Of a stretch of 64,000 bases of DNA, positions 27,727-35,908 are shown one piece after another. The stretch's first letter is position 1. Every line of letters begins with the position of its first letter. The notes under the pieces were generated by a model. That model did no database searches and had not been told where the DNA came from. It saw nothing but the letters and a program-made list of their open reading frames with translations. A program made the position numbers and the translations under genes. This DNA is from Cellulomonas terrae (GTDB lineage: Bacteria > Actinomycetota > Actinomycetes > Actinomycetales > Cellulomonadaceae). The DNA lies in contig NZ_BJWH01000002.1 of assembly GCF_007990265.1 (NCBI RefSeq), forward strand, positions 1 through 64,000, given 5' to 3'.

Positions 27727-27914
27727 GTGCAGACTCCTCATACGCAGACTTGGTGGTCTCGAGCTCGCCGACCATCCTGTCATCCCCACAGGCATGGAAC
27801 GACCCGGACGACGCGCGCGACCATGTGACACTCAGAACAGTCGTCCCATGACTGCTGTTCCGTCTCCTGCATCACGTCGAGATCAAGCACCCGCAGATCG
27901 ACAGGTTCGCAGGT

Positions 27915-27920
27915 TACCCT
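27915..27920 (+). promoter_or_regulatory. -10-like box TACCCT, 112-residue protein gene
   Basis: TACCCT, 8-base gap to ATG 27929, in the 202-base spacer between the divergent lpd gene and this gene. Confidence 0.45.
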
Positions 27921-27928
27921 CGTGCGCC

Positions 27929-28267
27929 ATGGGCCTGTTCTCACGCCGCAAGCCGGCCGCCACCGACGCGCCGACGGACCGGGACGCGCGCGAGGCCACG
28001 GTCGCCCACCTGAAGGACTTCGTCGCCACCCGGGTCGGGGTCGAGGCCTACGTCGAGCCGCAGACCAACTCCACCCCGACGACGATGATGCTCGTCGCCA
28101 CGGACGGCGAGTGGACGCGACGCCGGGTGCCGGACCCGAAGACCGCCTGGGAGCTGGCCCGGGACATGGGCATCCCCGTGTACGACGTGCAGCGGACCGG
28201 CTACCCGCAGCGCGTCCGGGACTGGAACTCGCGCCAGCGGCTCGCGCGCAAGCGCAAGCACGCCTAG
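27929..28267 (+). CDS. Conserved actinobacterial small protein, unknown function
   Basis: A 112-residue soluble, basic protein (MGLFSRRKP start, RQRLARKRKHA end). The middle (VEAYVEPQTNSTPTTMMLVATDGEWTRRRVPDP) reads as a compact alpha/beta domain. Similar short proteins occur beside lpd or pepA in other actinobacteria; no function is established. Coding-like codon use and the -10 box support it as a real gene. It ends 6 bases before the convergent pepA stop. Confidence 0.78.
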   Translation: MGLFSRRKPAATDAPTDRDAREATVAHLKDFVATRVGVEAYVEPQTNSTPTTMMLVATDGEWTRRRVPDPKTAWELARDMGIPVYDVQRTGYPQRVRDWNSRQRLARKRKHA

Positions 28268-28273
28268 CGCTGC

Positions 28274-29758
28274 CTACGCGGTCGGCGCCCGGCCCTCGAG
28301 CAGGGCCAGCAGCGTCCGCACCCCGACCCCGGTGCCGCCCACCGGCGTGTAGCCGTGCGCGGTCCGCTCGTTGTAGGCGGGTCCGGCGATGTCGAGGTGC
28401 GCCCACGGCGTCTGCCCGACGAACTCCTGCAGGAAGATCCCCGCGGTGAGCATGCCGCCGAACCGGTCGCCGATGTTCGCGAGGTCCGCGACCTTCGACT
28501 TCAGGCCCGCGCGCAGGTCGGCGGGCAGCGGCATGGGCCAGAACTGCTCGCCGCTGACCTCGGCGGCGGTGACGACCTCGCCGCGCACGTCGTCCGTGCC
28601 CATCACGGCGGAGACGCGGTGCCCGAGCGCGACGAGCTGGGCGCCGGTCAGGGTGGCGATGTCGAGGACGACGTCGGGCTTCTCCTCGATCGCCGCGACG
28701 AGCCCGTCGGCCATGACGAGCCGGCCCTCGGCGTCGGTGTTCAGCACCTCGACGGTCTTCCCGCCGCGGATCGTCAGCACGTCCGACGGGCGCTGGGCGG
28801 TCCCGGACGGCATGTTCTCCGCGAGGCACAGCCAGCCGGTGACCGCGACGGGCAGCCCGAGGCGGGCGGCGGCGACGACCGTGTGCAGCACGGCGGCGGC
28901 GCCGGCCATGTCGGACTTCATCGCCTCCATCCCGGCGGCCGGCTTGATCGAGATCCCGCCGGAGTCGAACGTGATGCCCTTGCCGACGAGGGCGACCTTC
29001 GCCTGGGGACGCGACGGTGTGTAGGAGACCTTGACGAGGCGCGGCCCGCGGACCGAGCCCTGGCCCACGCCGATCAGGCCGCCGTAGCCGCCGGCGGCGA
29101 GCGCCTTGTCGTCGAGCACCGTGACCTTGAGCCCCTTGGCGCCGGAGTCCTTGACGGCGGCCTTCGCGGCCTCGGCGAACGCGGCGGGGTAGAGGTCGTT
29201 CGGGGCGGCGTTCACCAGGTCGCGCGTGCCGTGCACCGCAGCGGCGACGACCTCGGCGCGGGCGACGGCTGCCAGGGCGGTGCGGTCCTTCGGGTGCGCG
29301 GTGACGATCTGGATCGCGGCGACGGGTGCCTGCTTGGCGGCCTCGGAGGCGCGGTAGCGGGTGTAGGAGTACGCGCCGAGGAGCGCGCCCTCCGCGACGG
29401 CCGCGACCGACTCGACGTCGTCGGCGGGCAGCGCCAGCCCGACGCTCGCGGTGCCGGCGAGCTCGCGGGTCGCTGCGCCCGCGGCGCGCCGCAGCGTCTC
29501 GGCGGAGACCTTGTCGGCCGGTCCGATGCCGGTGAGCACGAGGATCGTGGCGCTTAGCCCGGTGCCGGGGAGCCGTCGGACCTCGTCGGCCGCCCCGGTG
29601 ACGCCGAGCGCGGCGGCGTCGGCCAGCTGGGCGCGCAGCTCCTTGGGGAGCCGCTCGAGCCCGAGGACGGCCGGCGCGCCGTCGTGCTGGGCGACCGCGA
29701 CGACGAGGGCGTCGACGGCGAGGCGGGCAGGGTCGTGGGAGGTCAGCGAGACGGTCAC
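28274..29758 (-). CDS. pepA: Leucyl aminopeptidase (M17)
   Basis: Cytoplasmic two-metal aminopeptidase that trims N-terminal residues from peptides. The 494-residue protein has the M17 catalytic signatures KGITFDSGGISIKP, MKSDMAGAAAVL and NTDAEGRLVMADGL, which carry the metal ligands and the catalytic Lys and Arg. The N-terminal 170 residues form the macro-like domain. GTG 29758 lies 6 bases from TATCAT. It is divergent from the small membrane gene at 29830. Confidence 0.96.
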   Translation of the reverse strand: MTVSLTSHDPARLAVDALVVAVAQHDGAPAVLGLERLPKELRAQLADAAALGVTGAADEVRRLPGTGLSATILVLTGIGPADKVSAETLRRAAGAATRELAGTASVGLALPADDVESVAAVAEGALLGAYSYTRYRASEAAKQAPVAAIQIVTAHPKDRTALAAVARAEVVAAAVHGTRDLVNAAPNDLYPAAFAEAAKAAVKDSGAKGLKVTVLDDKALAAGGYGGLIGVGQGSVRGPRLVKVSYTPSRPQAKVALVGKGITFDSGGISIKPAAGMEAMKSDMAGAAAVLHTVVAAARLGLPVAVTGWLCLAENMPSGTAQRPSDVLTIRGGKTVEVLNTDAEGRLVMADGLVAAIEEKPDVVLDIATLTGAQLVALGHRVSAVMGTDDVRGEVVTAAEVSGEQFWPMPLPADLRAGLKSKVADLANIGDRFGGMLTAGIFLQEFVGQTPWAHLDIAGPAYNERTAHGYTPVGGTGVGVRTLLALLEGRAPTA

Positions 29759-29764
29759 GCGTCG

Positions 29765-29770
29765 ATGATA
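29765..29770 (-). promoter_or_regulatory. -10-like box TATCAT, pepA
   Basis: TATCAT, 6-base gap to GTG 29758; the closest match to consensus TATAAT among such boxes in the window. Confidence 0.5.
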
Positions 29771-29815
29771 GGCACGGGCGCTGTCGTGCCGGTCGGCTCT
29801 GTCGCGCTGCGCCGG

Positions 29816-29821
29816 TACGGT
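29816..29821 (+). promoter_or_regulatory. -10-like box TACGGT, 119-residue membrane protein gene
   Basis: TACGGT, 8-base gap to GTG 29830. Confidence 0.4.
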
Positions 29822-29829
29822 GGGGCATC

Positions 29830-30189
29830 GTGATCGTCCCCCTCGCGCTGCTCGTCGGCGCCCTGTGCCTGGCGCTCGGCGCGTGGGCCGCCTGGTTCGT
29901 CGTCCGGGACCGCGCCGTGGTGCTGCGACAGCTGTGGGGTGCTGCCGTCATCGAGGGCGTGCTCGTCCTGCAGGCCGCCATCGCCGGCATCCTCGCCGCG
30001 ACCGGCTCGCCCGACGTCGACGGCGTCCTGCTGTGGGGCTACGTCCTCACCCAGGCGCTCGTCCTGCCGATCGCTGCCGCGTGGGCGTTCGCCGAGCGCA
30101 CCCGGTGGAGCTCGGTGGTCCTGCTCGTCGCGGCGGTGACGGTCGCGTTCCTCGAGTTCCGACTGCTCCAGATCTGGGGGACCGTATGA
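29830..30189 (+). CDS. Small four-helix membrane protein, unknown function
   Basis: A 119-residue protein made almost entirely of four hydrophobic helices with short polar loops. No family recognised. The stop overlaps the next start in ATGA, so the two small membrane proteins are probably translated together and may form one complex. Their position upstream of pyrD is the only context. Confidence 0.7.
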   Translation: MIVPLALLVGALCLALGAWAAWFVVRDRAVVLRQLWGAAVIEGVLVLQAAIAGILAATGSPDVDGVLLWGYVLTQALVLPIAAAWAFAERTRWSSVVLLVAAVTVAFLEFRLLQIWGTV

Positions 30190-30605
30190 GCGACCGACGG
30201 ACGGGGAGCGGCCCCGGTCGCCTCCTGGTGGCGGTGTACGGGATCCTCGCGCTCGCTGCGACGGCCCGCGGGATCTACCAGGTGGCCACCAAGCTCGACG
30301 AGGCGCCGCTCGCGTACCTGCTCTCGCTGGGCGCGGGACTCGTGTACGTCGTCGCGACCGTCGCGCTGGCCACGGACCGGCGCACGCTCGCGTGGTGGGC
30401 GGTGTCCATCGAGATGCTCGGCGTGCTGACGGTGGGGGTGCTGTCGCTGGTCGACGTGGGGGACTTCCCCGACGAGACGGTGTGGTCGGCGTTCGGGCAG
30501 GGGTACGGCTACGTCCCGCTCGTGCTGCCGTTCCTGGGCCTGGTGTGGCTGTGGCGCACGGGGCGGACACCCGCCGTGCCGCCGGCGTCGGACGACCTAG
30601 GGTGA
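30186..30605 (+). CDS. Small membrane protein, unknown function
   Basis: A 139-residue protein with a basic N-terminus and four hydrophobic helices; the last loop before the final helix (VGDFPDETVWSAFGQGYG) is conserved-looking. Start ATG 30186 overlaps the preceding stop by 4 bases. Similar proteins lie next to pyrD in other actinobacteria. Function unknown. Confidence 0.72.
   Translation: MSDRRTGSGPGRLLVAVYGILALAATARGIYQVATKLDEAPLAYLLSLGAGLVYVVATVALATDRRTLAWWAVSIEMLGVLTVGVLSLVDVGDFPDETVWSAFGQGYGYVPLVLPFLGLVWLWRTGRTPAVPPASDDLG
30598..30603 (+). promoter_or_regulatory. -10-like box TAGGGT, pyrD
   Basis: TAGGGT, 7-base gap to GTG 30611; it decides between the two nearby GTG starts of pyrD. 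Confidence 0.5.
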
Positions 30606-30610
30606 AGAAC

Positions 30611-31675
30611 GTGTACCGACTGCTGTTCGACCTCGTGTTCCGACGCATGGACCCGGAGCGCGCGCACGAGGTCGCGTTCCGGCTCATCCGCGTCGTCGCC
30701 CAGGTCCCGCTCCTGCGCGGCGCCGTGCACCGGGTCTTCCGGGCCTCCGACGAGGGCGGGGTGGAGGTCTGGGGTCGACGGTTCCCCTCGCGGTTCGGGC
30801 TGGCGGCCGGTTTCGACAAGAACGCGGTCGGGGTGGCCGGTCTGACGATGCTCGGCTTCGGCTTCGTGGAGGTGGGCACGGTCACCGCGCACCCGCAGCC
30901 GGGCAACGAGCCGCCGCGGCTCTGGCGCGTCCTGGAGCAGCGGGCGCTGCGCAACCGGATGGGCTTCAACAACGAGGGCTCGGCGGCGGTGGCGGACCGG
31001 CTGCGGCGGCTGCGCGCGACCCCGGCGGGCCGGCGGCTCGTCGTCGGCGTCAACATCGGCAAGACCAAGGTGACCCCGGCGGAGCACGCGCCGGCGGACT
31101 ACGCGACGAGCGCGGGCCGGCTCGCCCCCTACGCCGACTACCTGGTCGTGAACGTGTCGTCGCCGAACACCCCGGGTCTGCGCGACCTGCAGTCGGTCGA
31201 GGCGCTGCGCCCGATCCTGGAGGCCACCCGGGTCTCGGCGGACGAGGCGACCGCGGCGGCCGGTCTCGCTCCGGTGCCGTTGCTGGTCAAGATCGCCCCC
31301 GACCTGTCGGACGACGACGTGGACGCTGTGGCCGAGCTCGCCGCCGAGCTGGGACTCGACGGGATCGTGGCGGTCAACACCACCATCGGGCACGACCTCG
31401 GGCCGGGCGGGCTGTCCGGCCCGCCGGTGCTCGCGCGCGGTCTCGACGTGGTCGCGCGGCTGCGCAACCAGCTGGGTCCCGATGCGGTGATCATCGGCGT
31501 CGGCGGCATCACGACCCCCGCCGACGCCCGCGAGTACCTGGCCGTCGGCGCGACGCTCGTGCAGGGCTACACGGGCCTGGTCTACGAGGGTCCGGCGTAC
31601 GCGTCGCGGATCGCCCGCGCGCTCGCGTCCGACGAGGCGCTGCGTGGTCCGGCCCGACGGAAGGCGGTCGCGTGA
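30611..31675 (+). CDS. pyrD: Dihydroorotate dehydrogenase (quinone), class 2
   Basis: FMN enzyme that oxidises dihydroorotate to orotate in pyrimidine synthesis and passes electrons to quinone. The 354-residue protein carries the class 2 N-terminal extension (MYRLLFDLVFRRMDPERAH) that binds the membrane, RFGLAAGFDKNAVGV, the active-site loop VVNVSSPNTPGLRDLQ with catalytic Ser, and the FMN phosphate site IIGVGGI. GTG 30611 is preferred because of the -10 box; GTG 30602, overlapping the preceding stop as GTGA, would add three residues. The next small gene overlaps its stop. Confidence 0.95.
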   Translation: MYRLLFDLVFRRMDPERAHEVAFRLIRVVAQVPLLRGAVHRVFRASDEGGVEVWGRRFPSRFGLAAGFDKNAVGVAGLTMLGFGFVEVGTVTAHPQPGNEPPRLWRVLEQRALRNRMGFNNEGSAAVADRLRRLRATPAGRRLVVGVNIGKTKVTPAEHAPADYATSAGRLAPYADYLVVNVSSPNTPGLRDLQSVEALRPILEATRVSADEATAAAGLAPVPLLVKIAPDLSDDDVDAVAELAAELGLDGIVAVNTTIGHDLGPGGLSGPPVLARGLDVVARLRNQLGPDAVIIGVGGITTPADAREYLAVGATLVQGYTGLVYEGPAYASRIARALASDEALRGPARRKAVA

Positions 31676-31887
31676 TGGTGGTGCGCCCGCAGTGGGAGTG
31701 GCGGTTCGACGGTGCGGACGGTGCCGTGCTCGACCGGCCGGTCAGTCCGGTGTTCACGACGCAGTACGACGCCGAGCAGTGGCTCGGGGAGCACTGGCGC
31801 ACGCTGGCGGCGCAGGGCGTCCAGTCTGTGGGGCTGCTGCACGAGGGCGCCCAGGCGACGCCGACCCTCACGCTGCCGCTGATCTGA
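31672..31887 (+). CDS. Small conserved protein, unknown function
   Basis: A 71-residue soluble protein rich in Trp (WEWRFDG, QWLGEHWRTL), starting at GTG 31672 within the pyrD stop (GTGA) or at the ATG three bases later. The overlap and codon use support translation coupled to pyrD. Similar short proteins are found in actinobacteria without assigned function. It ends 3 bases before the convergent MocR gene. Confidence 0.68.
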   Translation: MMVVRPQWEWRFDGADGAVLDRPVSPVFTTQYDAEQWLGEHWRTLAAQGVQSVGLLHEGAQATPTLTLPLI

Positions 31888-31890
31888 CCG

Positions 31891-33351
31891 TCACACCAGC
31901 GCGTGCACCCGGTCGGGTCCCGCGACCGGCGCGGTGACCCCGAGACCCGCCCACGCCGCCGCCAGCCCGGTCACGGCTCGGCGCAGGTCGTCGGGTGACG
32001 TCGTGTACGGCAGGCGCAGGTTCCGCTCGAAGCTCCCGTCCACCCCGAACGCGGTCCCGGGGACGACCCGGACCCCGTGCCGGCTCGAGATGGCCGCGAG
32101 CGCGCTGGACACCGGTGCCCCGAGGTCGACCCACAACGACAGTCCGCCGGCGGGCACGTCGAAGCTCCATGACGGCAGCTGGTCGAGGAGCAGGCCGACC
32201 AGCAGGTCTCGCCGTGCGCGCAGCTCGGCCCGCCGCCGGGCGAGGAGGTCGGTCGGCTGCGCGAGCAGCTCGGCCACGACCAGCTGCTCCAGCACGGCGG
32301 TCCCGATGTCGGTGTGCGCCCGTGCGGAGGCCAGGCGGGCGACCAGGTCGGGGTGGGCGCGGACCCAGCCGACGCGGAGGCCGCCCCAGTAGCTCTTCGA
32401 CGCGGAGCCGATCGAGACGACGTAGGCCGACGCCGTGCCGTCGCCCGCGTACGAGCCGGGCGCCGGCCCGTCCAGCGTCAGCTCGGTGAGGACCTCGTCG
32501 CCGACGATCGCCGTGCGGTACCGCCGGGCCAGGGCGCGGACCTGGGCGCGCTCCTCGTCGTCGAGGCTGGTGCCGGTGGGGTTGCGGTGGTCGGGGATCA
32601 GGTAGACGAGCCGTGGGGACACCTGCCGCAGGGTCGACTCGAGCAGGTCGATGTCCAGACCGGAGCCACCCGACGGCACCGGGACGGGTCGGGCACCCGT
32701 GGCGCGGACGACGTCGATCGCGTGCGGGTACGTCGGGTGCTCGACGGCCACGCGGTCGCCCGGGCCGGCGTGCGCCGTGACCAGGAGGTGGATCGCCTGC
32801 TGGGCTCCGGTCGTGATGAGGACGTGGTCCGGGCTCGTGGGCGTACCGCGGCCCGTGTACCAGCGCGCGACGGCCTCGCGCAGCACCGGGAGCCCGAGGG
32901 GGGAGTAGCCCGTGCCGGACAGGTGGCGGGGGAGCGCGTCGAGCGCCGCGAGGTATGCGCCGTGCAGCGACGAGGGAGCCGACGGTGCTGCCATCGCCAG
33001 GTCGACGACGCCGGGCTCGTGCCCGACGGACTCCGCCATCGAGACGCGTGCCCCCGGGCCTGACGGGAGGGTGGTGACCGTGCCGGACCCGCGCCGGCTC
33101 ACGAGGTAGCCCTCGTCGCGCAGCAGGCCGTAGGTGGCGGTCGTGGTGGTCCGCGAGACGCCGGCCGCGTCGGCGAGCTCGCGCTCGCTCGGCAGGCGGG
33201 TGCTCAGCGGGACGGTTCCGGACAGGATCGAAGCGCGGAGCGCGTCTGCGAGCGCGACGTAGGCCGGTCCCGGCCGTTGCCACGCACCTAGGACCGCGTG
33301 CAGGCGGAGCCCGCTGATGCGGCGGTCGGCGGGAAGATCCTCGGCGTTCAT
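31891..33351 (-). CDS. MocR-type transcriptional regulator (GntR wHTH fused to aminotransferase fold)
   Basis: A 486-residue regulator. Residues 28-95 are a GntR winged helix (LPSERELADAAGVSRTTTTAT), and the rest is a type I aminotransferase domain with the PLP-binding lysine in GSASKSYWGG and VGDEVL before it. MocR proteins sense PLP or amino-acid-derived ligands and usually control an adjacent gene. Here a divergent YczE-type membrane protein gene is the natural target, as in the YczR/YczE pairs described for this family. ATG 33351 lies 6 bases from CATAGT with no ribosome site. Inverted repeats overlap this promoter. Confidence 0.92.
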   Translation of the reverse strand: MNAEDLPADRRISGLRLHAVLGAWQRPGPAYVALADALRASILSGTVPLSTRLPSERELADAAGVSRTTTTATYGLLRDEGYLVSRRGSGTVTTLPSGPGARVSMAESVGHEPGVVDLAMAAPSAPSSLHGAYLAALDALPRHLSGTGYSPLGLPVLREAVARWYTGRGTPTSPDHVLITTGAQQAIHLLVTAHAGPGDRVAVEHPTYPHAIDVVRATGARPVPVPSGGSGLDIDLLESTLRQVSPRLVYLIPDHRNPTGTSLDDEERAQVRALARRYRTAIVGDEVLTELTLDGPAPGSYAGDGTASAYVVSIGSASKSYWGGLRVGWVRAHPDLVARLASARAHTDIGTAVLEQLVVAELLAQPTDLLARRRAELRARRDLLVGLLLDQLPSWSFDVPAGGLSLWVDLGAPVSSALAAISSRHGVRVVPGTAFGVDGSFERNLRLPYTTSPDDLRRAVTGLAAAWAGLGVTAPVAGPDRVHALV

Positions 33352-33354
33352 GAG

Positions 33355-33374
33355 GCCACTATGCCAGAAGTGGC
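33355..33374. promoter_or_regulatory. Candidate MocR operator, overlapping inverted repeats
   Basis: GCCACT (33355-33360) and AGTGGC (33369-33374) form an inverted repeat with an 8-base gap; inside it GCCA (33363-33366) and TGGC (33371-33374) form a second. They cover the CATAGT box of the MocR gene (ACTATG on the plus strand, 33358-33363), so autorepression is plausible. Confidence 0.5.
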
Positions 33375-33414
33375 TATTGGAGACGATGCCATTGAGGGGC
33401 CAGGGTTGCTGCCC

Positions 33415-33561
33415 ATGGAGATGTGGTGGGTGATCCCGGGTGCGGTGTTCGTGGGCCTCCTCGTGCCGCTGTGGCACGTGGTCCGGCAGGACGGTCTGGG
33501 GCACCGGCTCCCGCCGCCCTCGCACGCCACGTGGTCCGACCGGACCGAGTCCCTCACGTGA
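33415..33561 (+). CDS. Putative 48-residue single-helix membrane protein
   Basis: Starts MEMWWVIPGAVFVGLLVPLWHVV, one hydrophobic helix, then a short polar tail. It lies between the MocR gene and the YczE-type gene. Its stop overlaps a GTG (33558) in frame with the downstream gene, giving a GTGA junction, which hints at a real translated unit. No homologue recognised; it may instead be a leader or chance frame. Confidence 0.4.
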   Translation: MEMWWVIPGAVFVGLLVPLWHVVRQDGLGHRLPPPSHATWSDRTESLT

Positions 33562-33581
33562 GCGCCGCGGACGAGCGCACG

Positions 33582-33587
33582 TATGCT
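33582..33587 (+). promoter_or_regulatory. -10-like box TATGCT, YczE-type gene
   Basis: TATGCT, 6-base gap to GTG 33594. Confidence 0.4.
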
Positions 33588-33593
33588 CGCGCG

Positions 33594-34226
33594 GTGCCGT
33601 CCTGGATGCGTCCCGACGCACGCCCTGTGCGCCGGGCCGTGCAGCTGCTGGTCGGCCTCGTGCTGTACGCGGCGTCGATCGCGATGCTCGTCGACGCCGG
33701 CCTGGGCAGCATGCCGTGGGACGTGCTCACGCAGGGGATCGTGCGGCGCACCGGCCTGTCGTTCGGGCTCGTCACGCTACTGGTCGGGCTGGTCGTCCTC
33801 GCGTGCTGGATCCCGCTGCGCCAGCGCCCCGGCGTCGGGACCGTCGCGAACGTCGTCGTGATCAGCGCACTCGTGGACCCGTTCCTCGCGCTGCTCGACG
33901 CCCTGCCCGACGCCCTCGGCACCCGGATCGCGCTGGCCGCCGCCGGGATCGTGCTCAACGGGCTGGCGACGGGCCTGTACGTCGGTGCGCGCCTCGGGCC
34001 TGGCCCTCGAGACGGGCTCATGACCGGTCTCGTGCACCGGACCGGCCGCTCGGTGCGACTGGTCCGCACCAGCATCGAGGTGACCGTCGTGTCGGTCGGC
34101 TGGGCCCTGGGCGGCACCGTCGGCTTCGCGACCCTCGCGTACGCCCTGGCGATCGGGCCCCTGGTGCACCTGTTCCTGCCCCGGTTGACCGTCCCGGTCG
34201 TCGTCGAGGAGCCGGTGACGGTCTGA
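33594..34226 (+). CDS. YczE/YitT-like integral membrane protein
   Basis: A 210-residue protein with five to six hydrophobic helices. The signature AGLGSMPWDVLTQGIVRRTGLSFG and the later GLGPGPRDGLMTGL repeat match the YczE family (membrane proteins regulated by YczR-type MocR proteins). Substrate unknown. GTG 33594 is chosen from the -10 box; GTG 33558, overlapping the previous short frame, would add 12 residues. A strong terminator follows 5 bases after the stop. Confidence 0.85.
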   Translation: MPSWMRPDARPVRRAVQLLVGLVLYAASIAMLVDAGLGSMPWDVLTQGIVRRTGLSFGLVTLLVGLVVLACWIPLRQRPGVGTVANVVVISALVDPFLALLDALPDALGTRIALAAAGIVLNGLATGLYVGARLGPGPRDGLMTGLVHRTGRSVRLVRTSIEVTVVSVGWALGGTVGFATLAYALAIGPLVHLFLPRLTVPVVVEEPVTV

Positions 34227-34230
34227 CGAG

Positions 34231-34256
34231 ACCCGGCCCCGTCGCCGGGGCCGGGT
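34231..34256. terminator. Bidirectional terminator
   Basis: ACCCGGCCCCG (34231-34241) pairs with CGGGGCCGGGT (34246-34256), an 11-bp stem with a TCGC loop between the convergent YczE-type and aldo/keto reductase genes. Confidence 0.8.
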
Positions 34257-34262
34257 CGTCGG

Positions 34263-35273
34263 TCAGCGCGCCGGGGGAGCGTTCTTCGCGGTCTCCGCCG
34301 GGTCGGACACGACGGAGTCGCCCAGGATCGTGTCGATCCGTGCGAGCAGCTCGGGCGGGATGGTGACACCGGACGCCTTGACGTTCTCGGTGACCTGCTC
34401 CGGACGCGACGCCCCGATGATGGCGGCCGCGACGTTCCGGTTCTGCAGCACCCACGCGATGGCCAGCTGGGCGAGCGAGAGGTCCAGCTCGTCGGCGACG
34501 GGCCGGAGGTCCTGCACACGCTGCAGGACGTCGGGCCGCTCCAGGAAGCGGCCGATCATGCGCGCGCCGCCCTTCTCGTCCGTGGCCCGAGACCCGGCCG
34601 GAGGCGCCTCGCCCGGCTTGTACTTGCCGGTCAGCACCCCCTGGGCGACGGGCGACCAGACGATCTGCGAGAGGCCGAGCTCCTCCGACGTCGGGACGAC
34701 CTCCCCCTCGATGACCCGCCACAGCGCCGAGTACTGCGGTTGGTTCGAGATGAGCTGGATCCCGAGGTCCTGCGCGAGGGCGTGCCCCGCGCGGATCTGG
34801 TCCGCGGTCCACTCGCTGACGCCGATGTACAGGGCCTTGCCCGAGCGCACGACGTCGGCGAACGCCTGCATCGTCTCCTCGAGCGGCGTCGACTCGTCGT
34901 AGCGGTGCGCCTGGTACAGGTCGACGTAGTCGGTCTGCAGGCGCTGCAGCGAACCGTCGATGGACTCGAGGATGTGCTTGCGCGAGAGCCCCGAGTCGTT
35001 GGCGCCGCCCGGCCCGGTGGGCCAGTAGACCTTGGTGAAGATCTCGAGCGACTGGCGCCGCTCGCCCTTCAGTGCCTCGCCGAGGACGGTCTCGGCCTTC
35101 GTGTTCGCGTACACGTCCGCGGTGTCGAAGCTCGTGATGCCCGCGTCGAGCGCGGCGCGGACGCAGGCCTTCGCGGTGTCGTTCTCGACCTGCGAGCCGT
35201 GCGTGAGCCAGTTGCCGTAGGTGATCTCGGTGATCTTCAGGCCGGAGCGGCCCAGGTAGCGGTAGGAAACCAT
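34263..35273 (-). CDS. Aldo/keto reductase (potassium-channel-beta-like)
   Basis: A 336-residue NADPH-dependent oxidoreductase with an eight-stranded barrel. Catalytic residues are visible: Asp-Tyr in FDTADVYANTKAE, Lys in LEIFTKVYWP and His in YQAHRYDESTP. The N-terminus YRYLGRSGLKITEITYG and the C-terminal cofactor site (AAAIIGASRPEQVTENV) match the group related to voltage-gated potassium channel beta subunits. The physiological substrate is unknown. ATG 35273 is chosen; TAGGGT lies 7 bases upstream. Confidence 0.93.
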   Translation of the reverse strand: MVSYRYLGRSGLKITEITYGNWLTHGSQVENDTAKACVRAALDAGITSFDTADVYANTKAETVLGEALKGERRQSLEIFTKVYWPTGPGGANDSGLSRKHILESIDGSLQRLQTDYVDLYQAHRYDESTPLEETMQAFADVVRSGKALYIGVSEWTADQIRAGHALAQDLGIQLISNQPQYSALWRVIEGEVVPTSEELGLSQIVWSPVAQGVLTGKYKPGEAPPAGSRATDEKGGARMIGRFLERPDVLQRVQDLRPVADELDLSLAQLAIAWVLQNRNVAAAIIGASRPEQVTENVKASGVTIPPELLARIDTILGDSVVSDPAETAKNAPPAR

Positions 35274-35280
35274 GCCCGCC

Positions 35281-35286
35281 ACCCTA
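35281..35286 (-). promoter_or_regulatory. -10-like box TAGGGT, aldo/keto reductase
   Basis: TAGGGT, 7-base gap to ATG 35273. Confidence 0.5.
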
Positions 35287-35294
35287 CGGCGGGG

Positions 35295-35876
35295 TCAGAC
35301 GGGTCGCTGCCCGTGCTTGACCTGCGGCTTGGGCATGCGCGACGGACGGATCTGGAACGCCCGCAGGACGCCGTACATGGCGGCCCCACGGGGGATCTGC
35401 TCGATCCCGAACTTGGCGACGAGGCGCTTCTTCAGACCACGCCACATGAGCCAGCCGTCGATGACGGCCGCGATGATGTAGACGTACAGCGCGAGGATCG
35501 CGTAGATGGCGATGGCGGTCTGCGACAGGGCGAACTGCAGCACCAGGAACACTGCAGCCACCGGCAGGAAGAACTCGCCGAGGTTCCAGCGGGCGTCGAC
35601 CCAGTCGCGGACGAAGCGGCGGACGGGTCCGCGGTCCTTGGCCGGCATGTTGCGCTCGTCACCGGTCTGCATCGCCCGGTACTCGAGGTCGCGCTGCGCC
35701 TTGGCCCGCTCGCGGCTGGCCTTCTTCGTGGCAGGTGCCACGAGGGGGCGCTTGTTCGCCGCCTCGGAGACCTTCCGCTTGGGAGTCGGGCGGCCCTTGC
35801 CCGCGTCCGTGGGCGGCGGCGTGCTCTCCGACAGGGCGGGAGTCACGGGCTGGGAGTCGTTGCTGCGTCCGAACAC
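35295..35876 (-). CDS. DUF3043 membrane protein
   Basis: A 193-residue protein: a hydrophilic, Lys/Arg-rich N-terminal 90 residues (KGRPTPKRKVSEAANKRPL), the DUF3043 core GPVRRFVRDWVDARWNLGEFF, and two hydrophobic helices near 105-150. DUF3043 proteins are widespread in actinobacteria and uncharacterised. GTG 35876 is supported by TACCCT 6 bases upstream. It is divergent from the M20 peptidase with 32 bases between starts, so the two -10 boxes nearly touch. Confidence 0.88.
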   Translation of the reverse strand: MFGRSNDSQPVTPALSESTPPPTDAGKGRPTPKRKVSEAANKRPLVAPATKKASRERAKAQRDLEYRAMQTGDERNMPAKDRGPVRRFVRDWVDARWNLGEFFLPVAAVFLVLQFALSQTAIAIYAILALYVYIIAAVIDGWLMWRGLKKRLVAKFGIEQIPRGAAMYGVLRAFQIRPSRMPKPQVKHGQRPV

Positions 35877-35882
35877 CCCGTC

Positions 35883-35888
35883 AGGGTA
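35883..35888 (-). promoter_or_regulatory. -10-like box TACCCT, DUF3043 gene
   Basis: TACCCT, 6-base gap to GTG 35876; only 6 bases separate it from the opposing box at 35895. Confidence 0.45.
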
Positions 35889-35894
35889 GTCGAG

Positions 35895-35900
35895 TAGCGT
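35895..35900 (+). promoter_or_regulatory. -10-like box TAGCGT, M20 dipeptidase
   Basis: TAGCGT, 8-base gap to GTG 35909. Confidence 0.45.
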
Positions 35901-35908
35901 GCTTGTCC

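Noticed and set aside
23407..27828. 1473-codon plus-strand frame opposite the epimerase, E2 and lpd genes
   Set aside because: Composition (long Arg, Asp, Gly, Leu runs) is a shadow of well-identified minus-strand genes in GC-rich DNA.
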